Source: Pseudomonas sp. ADAK13
GTDB lineage: Bacteria > Pseudomonadota > Gammaproteobacteria > Pseudomonadales > Pseudomonadaceae
Length of the DNA: 64,000 bases
NCBI RefSeq assembly: GCF_012935715.1
Contig: NZ_CP052860.1
Location: forward strand, 6,572,001-6,636,000
Direction of reading: 5' to 3'
The notes under the pieces were generated by a model. It searched no databases and was not told the origin of the DNA. It saw nothing but the letters and a program-made list of their open reading frames with translations. This document shows, one piece after another, positions 44,999 to 53,235 of the stretch. The first letter of the stretch is position 1. The number at the start of each line of letters is the position of its first letter. The position numbers were made by a program, and so were the translations under genes.

Positions 44999-45904
44999 TC
45001 ATTCGTAAGCCAGCCCGGCGCTCGTGGCCTCCTGCATCAGCCATTCACGGAAACTGACGATATGCGGCCGGGATTCAAGGCCTTTGGGGCACACAAAATA
45101 ATAGGCAACCGGGGACGGGAACGGCACATCGAACAGCTTGACCAAGCGCCCATCGCTCAGCTCGGATTCCACATGCCCGCTGCGCGCCAACGCAATGCCC
45201 TGGCCGAGCAAGGCGGCCTCGATCGTCATGTTGGTATCAGCAAACCGGACGCTCTCCTTGAGCGGCGAAATGCCCAGCCCGACGTGCTGGAACCAGACTT
45301 CCCATTTGGGCACCAGGTCGGCGCCGTCTCGCGTCAGCAAGGGATAGCGCAGCAATTCGGCAGGCGTGCGCGGCCTGCCAAAACGGCTCAACAGGTCAGG
45401 GCTCGCCACCGGAAAAATCTGCTCCCGGAACAGGAACTCCGAGTACAGGGCCGGGTAGTTGCCGTTGCCGAAGCGGATCGCAACGTCTGCCTCTGTACTT
45501 GAGAAGTTGATGGCTTTGTCACTGGAGTCCAGCGTGACCAGGATTTCCGGATGCCGCTGGGCCAGGCTCGGCAACCGTGGCAGCAGCCATTTCAGCGCGA
45601 AGGAATAAGTGGTGCTGACCTTGAGCCGCACCCGGCCCTTTTGCTCGCGCAGGTCCGCCAGTGTGGCCTCGAGGTTCATGAAGAACTCACGAACGATCGG
45701 CGCAAGGGCCGCCCCGGCAGGTGTCAGGCTGAGTGACTTGCCCCGCTGGAACAGCTGCAACCCCCAGAGTTCTTCGAGGTGCTTGAGTTGATGGCTGACG
45801 GCACTTTGGGTGACATGCAGCTCTTCCGAGGCCGAGGTGAAGGTGGCGTGCCGTGTCGCAACCTCAAAGGCGCGCAATGTCGAGGTGGGTGGCAGGTCTC
45901 TCAT
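44999..45904 (-). CDS. LysR-family regulator (GcvA-like)
   Basis: 301 residues. The DNA-binding half (LRAFEVATRHATFTSASEELHVTQSAVSHQLKHLEE) is of the GcvA/AmpR branch. The effector domain shows DVAIRFGNGNYP. It lies 75 bp upstream of the EamA gene on the same strand; these genes may form one unit, LysR-EamA-SDR. Confidence 0.88.
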   Translation of the reverse strand: MRDLPPTSTLRAFEVATRHATFTSASEELHVTQSAVSHQLKHLEELWGLQLFQRGKSLSLTPAGAALAPIVREFFMNLEATLADLREQKGRVRLKVSTTYSFALKWLLPRLPSLAQRHPEILVTLDSSDKAINFSSTEADVAIRFGNGNYPALYSEFLFREQIFPVASPDLLSRFGRPRTPAELLRYPLLTRDGADLVPKWEVWFQHVGLGISPLKESVRFADTNMTIEAALLGQGIALARSGHVESELSDGRLVKLFDVPFPSPVAYYFVCPKGLESRPHIVSFREWLMQEATSAGLAYE

Positions 45905-45991
45905 GGCAGCGCTTCTCGGGGGCAGTCACCCGCCCTTTATGAATGGAAACTCATGATAAGGCATTCCGGCCGCGCCTCGAAAGCGGCCCGC

Positions 45992-46360
45992 TTATTCACA
46001 CGCCACGCACACCTGCTGAAACCACGCCGAAAAGTTCGGCCAGCGCTCATTCGTCGGGCCATTGTGCGACCAGTACCGAACCTGCCCCAGGTGTGACACG
46101 CAGAAGTAGTCGCCATTGTCTTCAATGAACGGCAGCCAGTCCTTTGGAACGCCCATTTGGTTCCAGGCGGTCTGGGCGATTTCGAACAAGTCGAGATGGC
46201 TCGTGCCCGGCAGGATCACCGCCGGTTCAAACGTCGCATTGGCAACATTGCTGCCACCCTTGAGAAACTCGATGTAGGCGGCCGGAAACGGGAAGTTCAG
46301 GTTGCTGGCGGCCTTCTCGATTTCGGCATCGGTTGGAATACGGAACGGGTCGGAAATCAT
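45992..46360 (-). CDS. SMI1/KNR4-type small protein (orphan immunity-like)
   Basis: 122 residues starting at the ATG at 46360. The fold reads ADAEIEKAASNLNFPFPAAYIEFLKGGSN, then a beta-rich middle and LPFIEDNGDYFCV, DFSAWF, as in SMI1/KNR4 (SUKH) proteins. SUKH proteins are common immunity proteins for polymorphic toxins. No toxin is next to it. Gene is small and single, on the same strand as the MCP gene upstream. Assigned by motif only. Confidence 0.72.
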   Translation of the reverse strand: MISDPFRIPTDAEIEKAASNLNFPFPAAYIEFLKGGSNVANATFEPAVILPGTSHLDLFEIAQTAWNQMGVPKDWLPFIEDNGDYFCVSHLGQVRYWSHNGPTNERWPNFSAWFQQVCVACE

Positions 46361-46426
46361 CGATAAAGTCCCTGGCTCGACGAATGGGAGCGTGCTGAAT
46401 ACCACAGTTGCCCTGGCAACACACCC

Positions 46427-48484
46427 TCAACGCAGCTGGAACCGCGCCGTGTTGTCGCTCAATGCCCGGCTGCCCTTGCTCAACATGTCCGCCGCCTGAT
46501 TCACCGCTCGCGCGCCGTCGAGCAAGCGCCCGGCGGCCTGGTCAACCTGCTGGATATTGCCGCTGACTTCGTCCGCCGTCGCTGCCTGCTCCTCCACCGC
46601 CGTGGCGATCTGCGCCAGGGTGTCGGTGACGCTCTGCACGGCGCTGGCAATCTCGCCCAGCCGATGGCCAAGGCCGGTGACCGACTCGGCATCGGTCACC
46701 GCTTGTTCACAGGCCGCGCCCATCAGCGTGACCGCCTGGCTCACCGTCGAGCGCAAGCTGTCTACCGTCCCGGCGATCTGCGCCGTGGACGCCTGGGTGC
46801 GCTGTGACAGGCTGCGCACTTCATCCGCCACCACTGCAAAACCCCGACCCTGTTCGCCGGCCCGCGCCGCTTCAATGGCAGCGTTCAGCGCCAGCAGGTT
46901 GGTCTGCTCGGCGATGCCGCGAATGGTGTCGACCACCGACTGAATCTGCTGCCCCTGCTGGCTGACGCGCTCCAGTGCGTCGGAGGTGTCGGTCAACCGC
47001 TGGTTGAGCTGTTGAATGCTGGCGGTGGTGCGCTGGCTGTCGCGGCTGCTGTCCTCGGCGATCTGTCGGGTTTTCTGCGCGCTGCCGGACGCCTGCTCGC
47101 AGCTTTTGGCGACGCCCATGGAGGTGGCCGCCAACTGCGTGGCGGCCGCCGCGATCTGGCTGATTTGCTGTTGCTGGTCTTCCACTTCGGTCAGTGTGCT
47201 GCCCGATTGCGAGTTGAGGGTCAGCACCGCCGAGCCGAGCTGCTGCGTCTCGTGGTTCACCCCCAGCAAGCTGGTGCGCAACTGCACCACCGCCACGTTG
47301 AGCGCGGTACTGATCGCGGCCAGTTCGTCGCGGCCTTCCACCGCTACCTCGACGCACAGATTGCCGTCGCGCAGGGACTCGGCCAGGGTGGTGATGCCAC
47401 TGGCGCTGCGGCGGATCGAGGCCTGCAAGCACACGAACAGGTACAACGCCGCCAACGCCAGCACGCTGAACGTCACCGCCACCGGGATGAACTGTTTGAG
47501 GGAGCGGTCGCGGTAGTAACCCAGGCGCGCATCCAGCGAGGTCAACGACTGCTTGCGCAGCGCGCCCAGGGTGCCGAGCATGCCATCCACACTGCGTTCG
47601 AAGGCGGTGGTGTCGAGCTTGATGGTGCCGCCAAACACGCCTTCATCCAGGGCTTTGAGCTCGTTGTCCAGCTGTTGCAAGCTGTCGTCGTATTGCGCGA
47701 TCCAGGGTTGCAGCCCCGGGTATTGCTTGGCCTTGAGGGAGGCGGCGGCCTTGACCAACTGGTCCCGGGCATCACCGATGCGCCCGCGCAGGTCGCGCAT
47801 CTGCAAACGGCTTTGCAGGGTGAACTGCCCCGAGGCGATGGACGACTGGCCGACGCTGGCCATCCGCCCGATGCGCTCGATCAGGTCGGGCGTCTGCTGG
47901 GTGGAGATCTGCATCAGCAAGTAGGTTTCAAGCCACGGATCGAGGATCAGGCCCGCGTCCATGGTGATCTGCTCGCGCAAGGCTTGCATGGCGCTCAGCG
48001 CCGACGTGAAGCGGTCGTAGCCATCCGGCCACCAGCCGACGGTACGCAGGGCCTGGGAGTCCATGCCCGTGACCGAGGCCTGCAACGCGTCGAAGCGCGC
48101 GAGGGTGTCGGCGCTGGCGCTCTGGGCTTTCAGGGCCTCGCCCAGGGCCTGCACGCTCTGCTGGATCAGCGGGAAGTTGGTGTCGACCGCGGTCATTGCG
48201 GCTTTGGCGGCGGGTGTCTGGTCGTGGAGGATGTCGGCGGCTTTCCAGCGCGCCGCCAGGTTGCGCTGGGCGGTCAGCTGGGCGTCCAGGGTATCCAGGG
48301 CCAGCAGTTCGCGCACGCCCGATTGCTCATTGGAAATCACCGTCAGTTGGGTGCGGTACTCCTGGGCGATCATCCACAAGCTGCCGGCCAGGGGCAGCAT
48401 GAACAGGAAAAACAGGATCTGGAACTTGCGCGCGAATCCGAAACGTCCGAGCAGGCGGATACCTGGCGACAAAACACTTTGCAT
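46427..48484 (-). CDS. Methyl-accepting chemotaxis protein
   Basis: 685 residues. One membrane span near 22-42, a long helical periplasmic sensor (about 45-315), a second span at about 318-340, a HAMP segment, then the signalling domain with the conserved hairpin [20 protein letters not shown] near 527-546 and [12 protein letters not shown]. The sensor is larger than the common four-helix bundle and has no named motif I can place; a helical bimodular type is possible. It controls the CheA/CheW array. Single gene; a 9-bp inverted repeat and a REP palindrome precede it. Confidence 0.93.
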   Translation of the reverse strand: MQSVLSPGIRLLGRFGFARKFQILFFLFMLPLAGSLWMIAQEYRTQLTVISNEQSGVRELLALDTLDAQLTAQRNLAARWKAADILHDQTPAAKAAMTAVDTNFPLIQQSVQALGEALKAQSASADTLARFDALQASVTGMDSQALRTVGWWPDGYDRFTSALSAMQALREQITMDAGLILDPWLETYLLMQISTQQTPDLIERIGRMASVGQSSIASGQFTLQSRLQMRDLRGRIGDARDQLVKAAASLKAKQYPGLQPWIAQYDDSLQQLDNELKALDEGVFGGTIKLDTTAFERSVDGMLGTLGALRKQSLTSLDARLGYYRDRSLKQFIPVAVTFSVLALAALYLFVCLQASIRRSASGITTLAESLRDGNLCVEVAVEGRDELAAISTALNVAVVQLRTSLLGVNHETQQLGSAVLTLNSQSGSTLTEVEDQQQQISQIAAAATQLAATSMGVAKSCEQASGSAQKTRQIAEDSSRDSQRTTASIQQLNQRLTDTSDALERVSQQGQQIQSVVDTIRGIAEQTNLLALNAAIEAARAGEQGRGFAVVADEVRSLSQRTQASTAQIAGTVDSLRSTVSQAVTLMGAACEQAVTDAESVTGLGHRLGEIASAVQSVTDTLAQIATAVEEQAATADEVSGNIQQVDQAAGRLLDGARAVNQAADMLSKGSRALSDNTARFQLR

Positions 48485-48604
48485 GTCCGACTACTCCTAG
48501 AACCACTCGCCTCAGCAGCGAATCAAGCTTTGAAATGACTGACGGCAAAATGCCATGTCATTGATTAAGCTGGCTCAAGCAAGAAACGGACCGCCGCAGG
48601 AAGG

Positions 48605-48641
48605 CCGCAGATTAGGCGGGGCGTCGTTGAACAATCTGCGG
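48605..48641. promoter_or_regulatory. 9-bp inverted repeat upstream of the chemoreceptor gene
   Basis: CCGCAGATT and AATCTGCGG, separated by 19 bp, 121-157 bases upstream of the chemoreceptor ATG. It could be an operator or a stem-loop in the leader. No regulator can be named. Confidence 0.3.
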
Positions 48642-48697
48642 GGCGTGCGCGAAAATGGGGCAAAAGCACTCAGCGCCGGTGGCAGAACGGTAACCCT

Positions 48698-48729
48698 CTG
48701 TGGCGAGGGAGCAAGCTCCCTCGCCACAG
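48698..48729. repeat. Short perfect palindrome of the REP GGCGAGGGAGC family
   Basis: CTGTGGCGAGGGAGC, then AA, then GCTCCCTCGCCACAG: 15-bp perfect arms with a 2-base spacer. It appears to be a REP pair whose inner parts were lost. It lies between the ArgE-like and chemoreceptor genes. Confidence 0.75.
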
Positions 48730-48762
48730 GGTTAGTGTTGCTGAATAGGTGGGGGAGTCAGA

Positions 48763-49914
48763 TTACTGGCTGACAAACGCCAACACCCGCTCCAGCATCC
48801 GGTCACAGGCCTCAAGTTGCGCGACGCTGATGAATTCATCGGGCTTGTGCCCCTGGTCCATGCTGCCAGGCCCGCACACCACGGTGGGAATGCCCGCCTG
48901 GTCAAACAGCCCGCCTTCGCTGCCGAACGCCACGGTGCCGAACGCCTTCGAGCCGCAGAAGTCGGCAACCCATTCAGCCGCCTGGCTCTCCACCGACGTC
49001 GACAACCCCGGGTAGCTCGACAGCTCGCTGAAGTGGATCGCGCACTGCTCACTGACTGCCTGCATCGCCGGTAATAACCTGTGCTCGGCGTAGCCGCGCA
49101 ATTGGTCCGCGACGTGCCAGGGATCCTGCGCCGGCAGCGAGCGCACTTCAAAGTCGAAGCTGCAGTTTTGCGGGACAATATTGAGTGCCTTGCCGCCGGC
49201 GATCATGCCGGTTTGCACGGTGGAGAAAGGTGGATCAAAACTCACATTATGGTGATGCGGCGCCTTGAGTTCTTCACCCAGCCGGCCCAGCTCGACGATC
49301 AACCGCGCGGCGTATTCGATGGCGTTCACCCCCGACGGTGCATACGCCGAATGGCACGCCGCGCCATGCACTTCGCAACGCATCGCCAGCTTGCCCTTGT
49401 GGCCCAGCACCGGCTTGAGTTCGGTGGGTTCGCCGATCACGCACAGCAACGGCTTGACCGGTTTGGCGTGGAACGCTTCGATCAGCGAGCGCACACCCAG
49501 GCAGCCCACCTCTTCATCGTAAGACAGCGCGATATGCACCGGCATGCGCAGCGGTGCCTGCACCAACGCCGGGACGCTGGCCAGCACACAGGCGATATAG
49601 CCTTTCATGTCGGCAGTGCCACGACCGTACAACTTGCCGTCCTTTTCGGTCAGCTCGAACGGTGCAACGCCCCAGCGCTGACCATCCACGGGCACCACGT
49701 CGGTGTGGCCGGACAGCACGATGCCCGGCACCTCCGCCGGGCCGATGGTCGCCAGCAGGTTGGCTTTGCTTTTTTGCTCGTTGAACAACAGCTCGCAGTT
49801 CACACCATGGTGCTGCAAGTAATTGCGTACGAAGTCGATCAGCGCCAGGTTCGATTCACGGCTGGTGGTGTCGAAGCTGACCAGTTGCGCCAGCAGGTCG
49901 CGGCTCTGGTTCAT
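48763..49914 (-). CDS. argE: M20-family deacylase, acetylornithine deacetylase-like (ArgE)
   Basis: 383 residues. Zinc ligands of the M20 dipeptidase/ArgE fold: His70 and Asp72 (SGHTDVVPV), Asp102 (GTADMKG), Glu134-Glu135 (DEEVG). This length and N-terminus fit ArgE, which removes the acetyl from N-acetylornithine. Here it is the last gene of an operon with DUF1028, a class II aldolase and an amino-acid ABC system, so it more likely deacylates a catabolic intermediate than serves arginine synthesis. It overlaps the DUF1028 stop by 4 bp. Confidence 0.85.
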   Translation of the reverse strand: MNQSRDLLAQLVSFDTTSRESNLALIDFVRNYLQHHGVNCELLFNEQKSKANLLATIGPAEVPGIVLSGHTDVVPVDGQRWGVAPFELTEKDGKLYGRGTADMKGYIACVLASVPALVQAPLRMPVHIALSYDEEVGCLGVRSLIEAFHAKPVKPLLCVIGEPTELKPVLGHKGKLAMRCEVHGAACHSAYAPSGVNAIEYAARLIVELGRLGEELKAPHHHNVSFDPPFSTVQTGMIAGGKALNIVPQNCSFDFEVRSLPAQDPWHVADQLRGYAEHRLLPAMQAVSEQCAIHFSELSSYPGLSTSVESQAAEWVADFCGSKAFGTVAFGSEGGLFDQAGIPTVVCGPGSMDQGHKPDEFISVAQLEACDRMLERVLAFVSQ

Positions 49915-50588
49915 CGGTCATCTCCCGGCACCGCGTAACCCGGGGCAAACTGGGGGTTGATGGCGCGGTCGATGTAGTCCTGCATTTGCCCGCGATAGGC
50001 CTGCCAGAGTTGCTCGAGTTCGCCGATCGGGTCTGCGTCGGCCCAATCCACCCGCAGGTTGACGATGGGCCACAGGTGATCACCGACCACCACCAGCGCG
50101 GCAGAGTGCACCGGCCCCGCCTCCCCTCCTCCCGTCACACCCGCCTGCATCGCAGCGAGCAGTCGGTCGGCGAGGTGCCCTGGAGTGTCTTCGAAGGCGC
50201 GCACCATGGCTTCGATCACCCCGGTATTGGCCAGCATGTTCCCGGCCGCCACGCATTGTTCACCGCTGACCGCGTGGTGAATGCCCAGGGTCTGCGCGCC
50301 GCTGAAGTGCGCGGTTCTGCCCGTGCTATCAATGGCCGTCACCTGGCGATATTCGCTGTGGCTTTGCGGGGTGAGCACGGCCGCCAGCGCGTCATTCGGT
50401 GCCATGCCCTCGGCCAACAGGTCCAGGGTGTGCGGGCCGAGTGCCGGCAACGTGATGTTCTGCGACGCCACCGCGCCCACACCCGGGCGTAGCCACGGGC
50501 AACGGGCACCCACGGCAATACTCGACGAGCTGATAGCGATACCCAGCTGCCCGGTTTCGGCACAGCGGGCGACAACCGAAAAGGTCAT
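49911..50588 (-). CDS. DUF1028-family protein
   Basis: 225 residues. The chain begins TFSVVARCAETGQLGIAISSSSIAVGARC with the family's GxAxxS motifs, followed by VASQNITLP, TPGHLADRLLAAMQAG and GGEAGPVHSAALVVVG. DUF1028 has an Ntn-hydrolase-like fold in related structures but no proven activity. Positioned between the class II aldolase and ArgE-like genes, with a 4-bp overlap on the latter, it is probably a hydrolase of the same pathway. Function unknown. Confidence 0.85.
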   Translation of the reverse strand: MTFSVVARCAETGQLGIAISSSSIAVGARCPWLRPGVGAVASQNITLPALGPHTLDLLAEGMAPNDALAAVLTPQSHSEYRQVTAIDSTGRTAHFSGAQTLGIHHAVSGEQCVAAGNMLANTGVIEAMVRAFEDTPGHLADRLLAAMQAGVTGGGEAGPVHSAALVVVGDHLWPIVNLRVDWADADPIGELEQLWQAYRGQMQDYIDRAINPQFAPGYAVPGDDR

Positions 50589-50615
50589 GGGAATTCCTGT
50601 CTCTAAAGGATCAAA

Positions 50616-51347
50616 TCAGTCGAGCAGCGACGGGTCGGCGTCGATCATCAGCTGCTTCATTTCTTCAAAATGCCGTTGCGAGAAATCCGTGATGCCTTCC
50701 CAGCCGCGCGCCGTTTTTTCGGCCACTTCGTCAGACAGTACCCGCAGTGGTTGGCCAGTGGACCATGCCGTGACGAGGATCTGGCAAGCGCGCTCCAGAG
50801 TCCAGATATCGTCGAAGGCCTCACCGATGGACGTGGCCGTGACCATTACCCCATGGTTGCCCATCAACAAGCGACTCTTGCCGCCCAGCAACCCGGCGAG
50901 GCGCTCGCCTTCGGCCTCGGTGTCGGCCATGCCGCCGTACAGCTCGTCCACCGCCACGCGATTGAAATAGCGAGCGGTGTTCTGGTCAATCGCAGGGATA
51001 TGCGGCTCGGCCAGGCAGGCAACCGCCGTGGTGTACACCGGGTGCAAGTGAAGCACGGCGCGGGTGTGTGGCAACAACCGGTGAATCTGCCCGTGGATCG
51101 ACCAGGCGGTGGCGTCCACGTCGGGATGGTCGGCGCCCGAGGCGTCGTCGGCGTTCAGCAGCAACAAGTCACTGGCGCGGATACGCGAGAAATGCTTCCA
51201 CTTCGGGTTGAGCAAAAACTGCTTGCCGTCGGCGGATACCGCCGCGCTGAAATGGTTGGCTACCGCTTCATGCATGCCCAGGTGCGCAACGATGCGAAAG
51301 GTTGCCGCCAGGTCGATGCGGGTTTGCTCTTCGTGTGATAACGCCAT
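50616..51347 (-). CDS. Class II aldolase/adducin-family protein
   Basis: 243 residues from the ATG at 51347, with GGAG 8 bases ahead. Zinc-binding His pair is in LHLHPVYTTA with the third His in MGNHG, and ANHFSA begins the domain. Members are fuculose-phosphate aldolases, ribulose-phosphate epimerases or decarboxylase-like enzymes. There is no sugar kinase in the operon, so cleavage of a non-sugar hydroxy-acid is conceivable. It is followed by DUF1028 after 27 bp. Confidence 0.85.
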   Translation of the reverse strand: MALSHEEQTRIDLAATFRIVAHLGMHEAVANHFSAAVSADGKQFLLNPKWKHFSRIRASDLLLLNADDASGADHPDVDATAWSIHGQIHRLLPHTRAVLHLHPVYTTAVACLAEPHIPAIDQNTARYFNRVAVDELYGGMADTEAEGERLAGLLGGKSRLLMGNHGVMVTATSIGEAFDDIWTLERACQILVTAWSTGQPLRVLSDEVAEKTARGWEGITDFSQRHFEEMKQLMIDADPSLLD

Positions 51348-51372
51348 GTAGCTTTCTCCGCAGGGCAATTGG

Positions 51373-51430
51373 ATGGCGAGGGGTTTATTGTGGCGAGCTC
51401 CCTCGCCACAACAAGCTCGGTCGCCACAGG
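51373..51430. repeat. Degenerate REP element in the ABC/aldolase gap
   Basis: ATGGCGAGGGGTT, then TGTGGCGAGCTCCCTCGCCACA and GTCGCCACAGG: pieces of the GGCGAGGGAGC family with internal loss. It fills most of the gap between the solute-binding protein and aldolase genes of the same operon. Confidence 0.6.
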
Positions 51431-51464
51431 TTCCGTGCGTACCGTTAAGTGAGCACGCTTGTGA

Positions 51465-52298
51465 TCAGGACTTCGGCATCAGCTCGGCGATGTCGGCCTC
51501 GGTAGGTGCCTGGAAGTTGTATTTCTTGAGCAAGGCAGCGTATTCAGGGGTGGCACTGAACTTCTTGATGCCTTCGATCAACGCGTTCTTGACCTCGTCA
51601 TTGCCCTTCTTCACGCCGAAGCCGTTCAGCACCGGGTAGATCAAGGTGTCGGAAGAAATCACCACGCGGCCACCGAGTTTTTCCACCGCGCCACGGGCCA
51701 CGGCGGCGTCGGTGATCTGTGCTTCAACCGCATGGGCCAGCAAGGCCTGGGTGGTTTGCGGGTCGGTGCTGTACTCACTGATCGCGATCGGCTTCAGGCC
51801 TTTCTTCACACAGTACTCATCCGACAGTTTGTGCATCTGCGCCAGCCAGGACGTGGCGCCCATGGAGCCGATCTTGTGGCCGCAGAATTCTTCCGGGGTC
51901 TTGGGCTGGAAGTCGCTGCCCTTGAGGGTCAGGATCGATTCACCGCTCTTGAGGTAGGGAATCATGTCGATGACTTTCACCCGCTCGGCGGTGATGTACA
52001 TGGACGAGTTGGTCACGTCGAACCGCCCTGCCTGCAAGCCCGTAATCAGGTTGGGGAAGCGCGTGTCGAGGGTCTCGACGGTGCGGCCCATGGTCTTGGC
52101 CAGGCCGTCCATGAACTCAATGTCAAAGCCTGCGGGCTTGTTGTTGTCCATGTATTCATAGGGAAAGAAGGTCACGTCGGAACCGGCGACAATTTTCCCG
52201 TCTTTCTGGAAAGCCGACGCCGCCAACGACGTCATTGCAACCGCAGCGCCCAGCAGGCACACGGCAATTGGGCGAGCAATCATCTGAAACGCTGTCAT
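51465..52298 (-). CDS. Polar amino-acid type ABC solute-binding protein
   Basis: 277 residues. Signal peptide ends near ASA-FQ (residue 29). The fold is family 3 of the periplasmic binding proteins: GKIVAGSDVTFFPYEYMDNNKPAGFDIEFMDGLAKTMG, TGLQAGRFDVTNSSMYITAERVK, and GFGVKKGNDEVKNAL. It captures an amino acid or a related compound for the fused permease-ATPase encoded two genes upstream. The PhyH-type dioxygenase gene sits between them. Two Cys residues (FCGHK and YCVKK) may form a disulfide. Confidence 0.9.
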   Translation of the reverse strand: MTAFQMIARPIAVCLLGAAVAMTSLAASAFQKDGKIVAGSDVTFFPYEYMDNNKPAGFDIEFMDGLAKTMGRTVETLDTRFPNLITGLQAGRFDVTNSSMYITAERVKVIDMIPYLKSGESILTLKGSDFQPKTPEEFCGHKIGSMGATSWLAQMHKLSDEYCVKKGLKPIAISEYSTDPQTTQALLAHAVEAQITDAAVARGAVEKLGGRVVISSDTLIYPVLNGFGVKKGNDEVKNALIEGIKKFSATPEYAALLKKYNFQAPTEADIAELMPKS

Positions 52299-52326
52299 GG
52301 TAATACCCTGCAAGGTGAGAAGGAGG

Positions 52327-53199
52327 TTAGGCAGTGACTGAATCCTGGCCAGCCTGTTGCACAAAGAAAGAGGCGCCACGGGGCTTCTGCGGCAAGCGCA
52401 GGTGGTTTTCCGTGGAACGCACCAGGCCACTTTCTGCACCGGCCACCATCAGGCCGGCGTGCGCGCTGGGCAGCGGGTTTTCGCCGAATGGCAGCGCGTC
52501 CTCAGCGGCGTAGACGCTGATGAACAGGGTGCGCGGCAGTTCGGTCTCGTTAGGGCTTGAAGCATGCAAAAGACGGGTGTGCATGAAGCACACGGAACCG
52601 GCCGGTCCGTAACAGGCCACCGGGCTCTGGCACAGGTCGTCGACTACGGTGTCGTCCACCGAACCGGTGAAACGCTGGTTGTGCCAGTGGGACCACAGCG
52701 GGCCTTTGTGGCTGCCGGGGATCACATTCAACGGGCCATTTTGTGGCGTGACTTCGCTGACCATCAGCAAGGCCGTGACGATGTCGTCGTTGCTGTGAGG
52801 CGTGAACAGGAAGTCCTGGTGCCACTTCACCTGGGTGGCGGTGTGGGGCAGTTTCGAGTTGATCTTGCTGTGATGAAAACGCGTGCCGCCGCCCCCGATC
52901 AATTGCGCGGAAATCGCTGCCATCCGCGATTGCAATGCCACGCGCTGGTACGCCGGCGAAATCTCGGTGGGCGAGCTCACCCGCCGCAGCGAGGGATGGT
53001 CCGGGCGATGGTCGCCTTCCAGGTCGAACCGCGCACGGCCATCCACCGTTTCCCCCCAGCCTTGGTCGTGGCTGCGGCTGTCTTCTACCCACTGGTCGAA
53101 GTCGTGTTGCAATGCAGCGACTTCTTCAGCCGACAACACGTCTTGCACCACCAGAAAGCCGTCCCGGTGGAACTGTTCAATTTGCGCTTGCTCGATCAT
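52327..53199 (-). CDS. PhyH-family Fe(II)/2-oxoglutarate dioxygenase
   Basis: 290 residues. Iron ligands are His127 and Asp129 (KWHQDFLF) and His212 (RLLHASSPN); Arg223 (PRTLFISVY) binds 2-oxoglutarate. It starts with FHRDGFLVVQDVLSAEEV as in phytanoyl-CoA hydroxylase relatives. Bacterial members hydroxylate small amines, amino acids or osmolytes, such as ectoine by EctD. Its place inside an amino-acid transporter operon (36 bp and 28 bp gaps) suggests that it hydroxylates the imported substrate or opens it for the next step. Confidence 0.88.
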   Translation of the reverse strand: MIEQAQIEQFHRDGFLVVQDVLSAEEVAALQHDFDQWVEDSRSHDQGWGETVDGRARFDLEGDHRPDHPSLRRVSSPTEISPAYQRVALQSRMAAISAQLIGGGGTRFHHSKINSKLPHTATQVKWHQDFLFTPHSNDDIVTALLMVSEVTPQNGPLNVIPGSHKGPLWSHWHNQRFTGSVDDTVVDDLCQSPVACYGPAGSVCFMHTRLLHASSPNETELPRTLFISVYAAEDALPFGENPLPSAHAGLMVAGAESGLVRSTENHLRLPQKPRGASFFVQQAGQDSVTA

Positions 53200-53235
53200 G
53201 GTGCTGCTCTCTTGTCGCTCGAACGTTAAGGGGGG

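Noticed and set aside
47012..48538. A 508-codon plus-strand open frame opposite the chemoreceptor
   Set aside because: Antisense shadow of the chemoreceptor; no motif and unusual His/Gln/Arg-rich composition.
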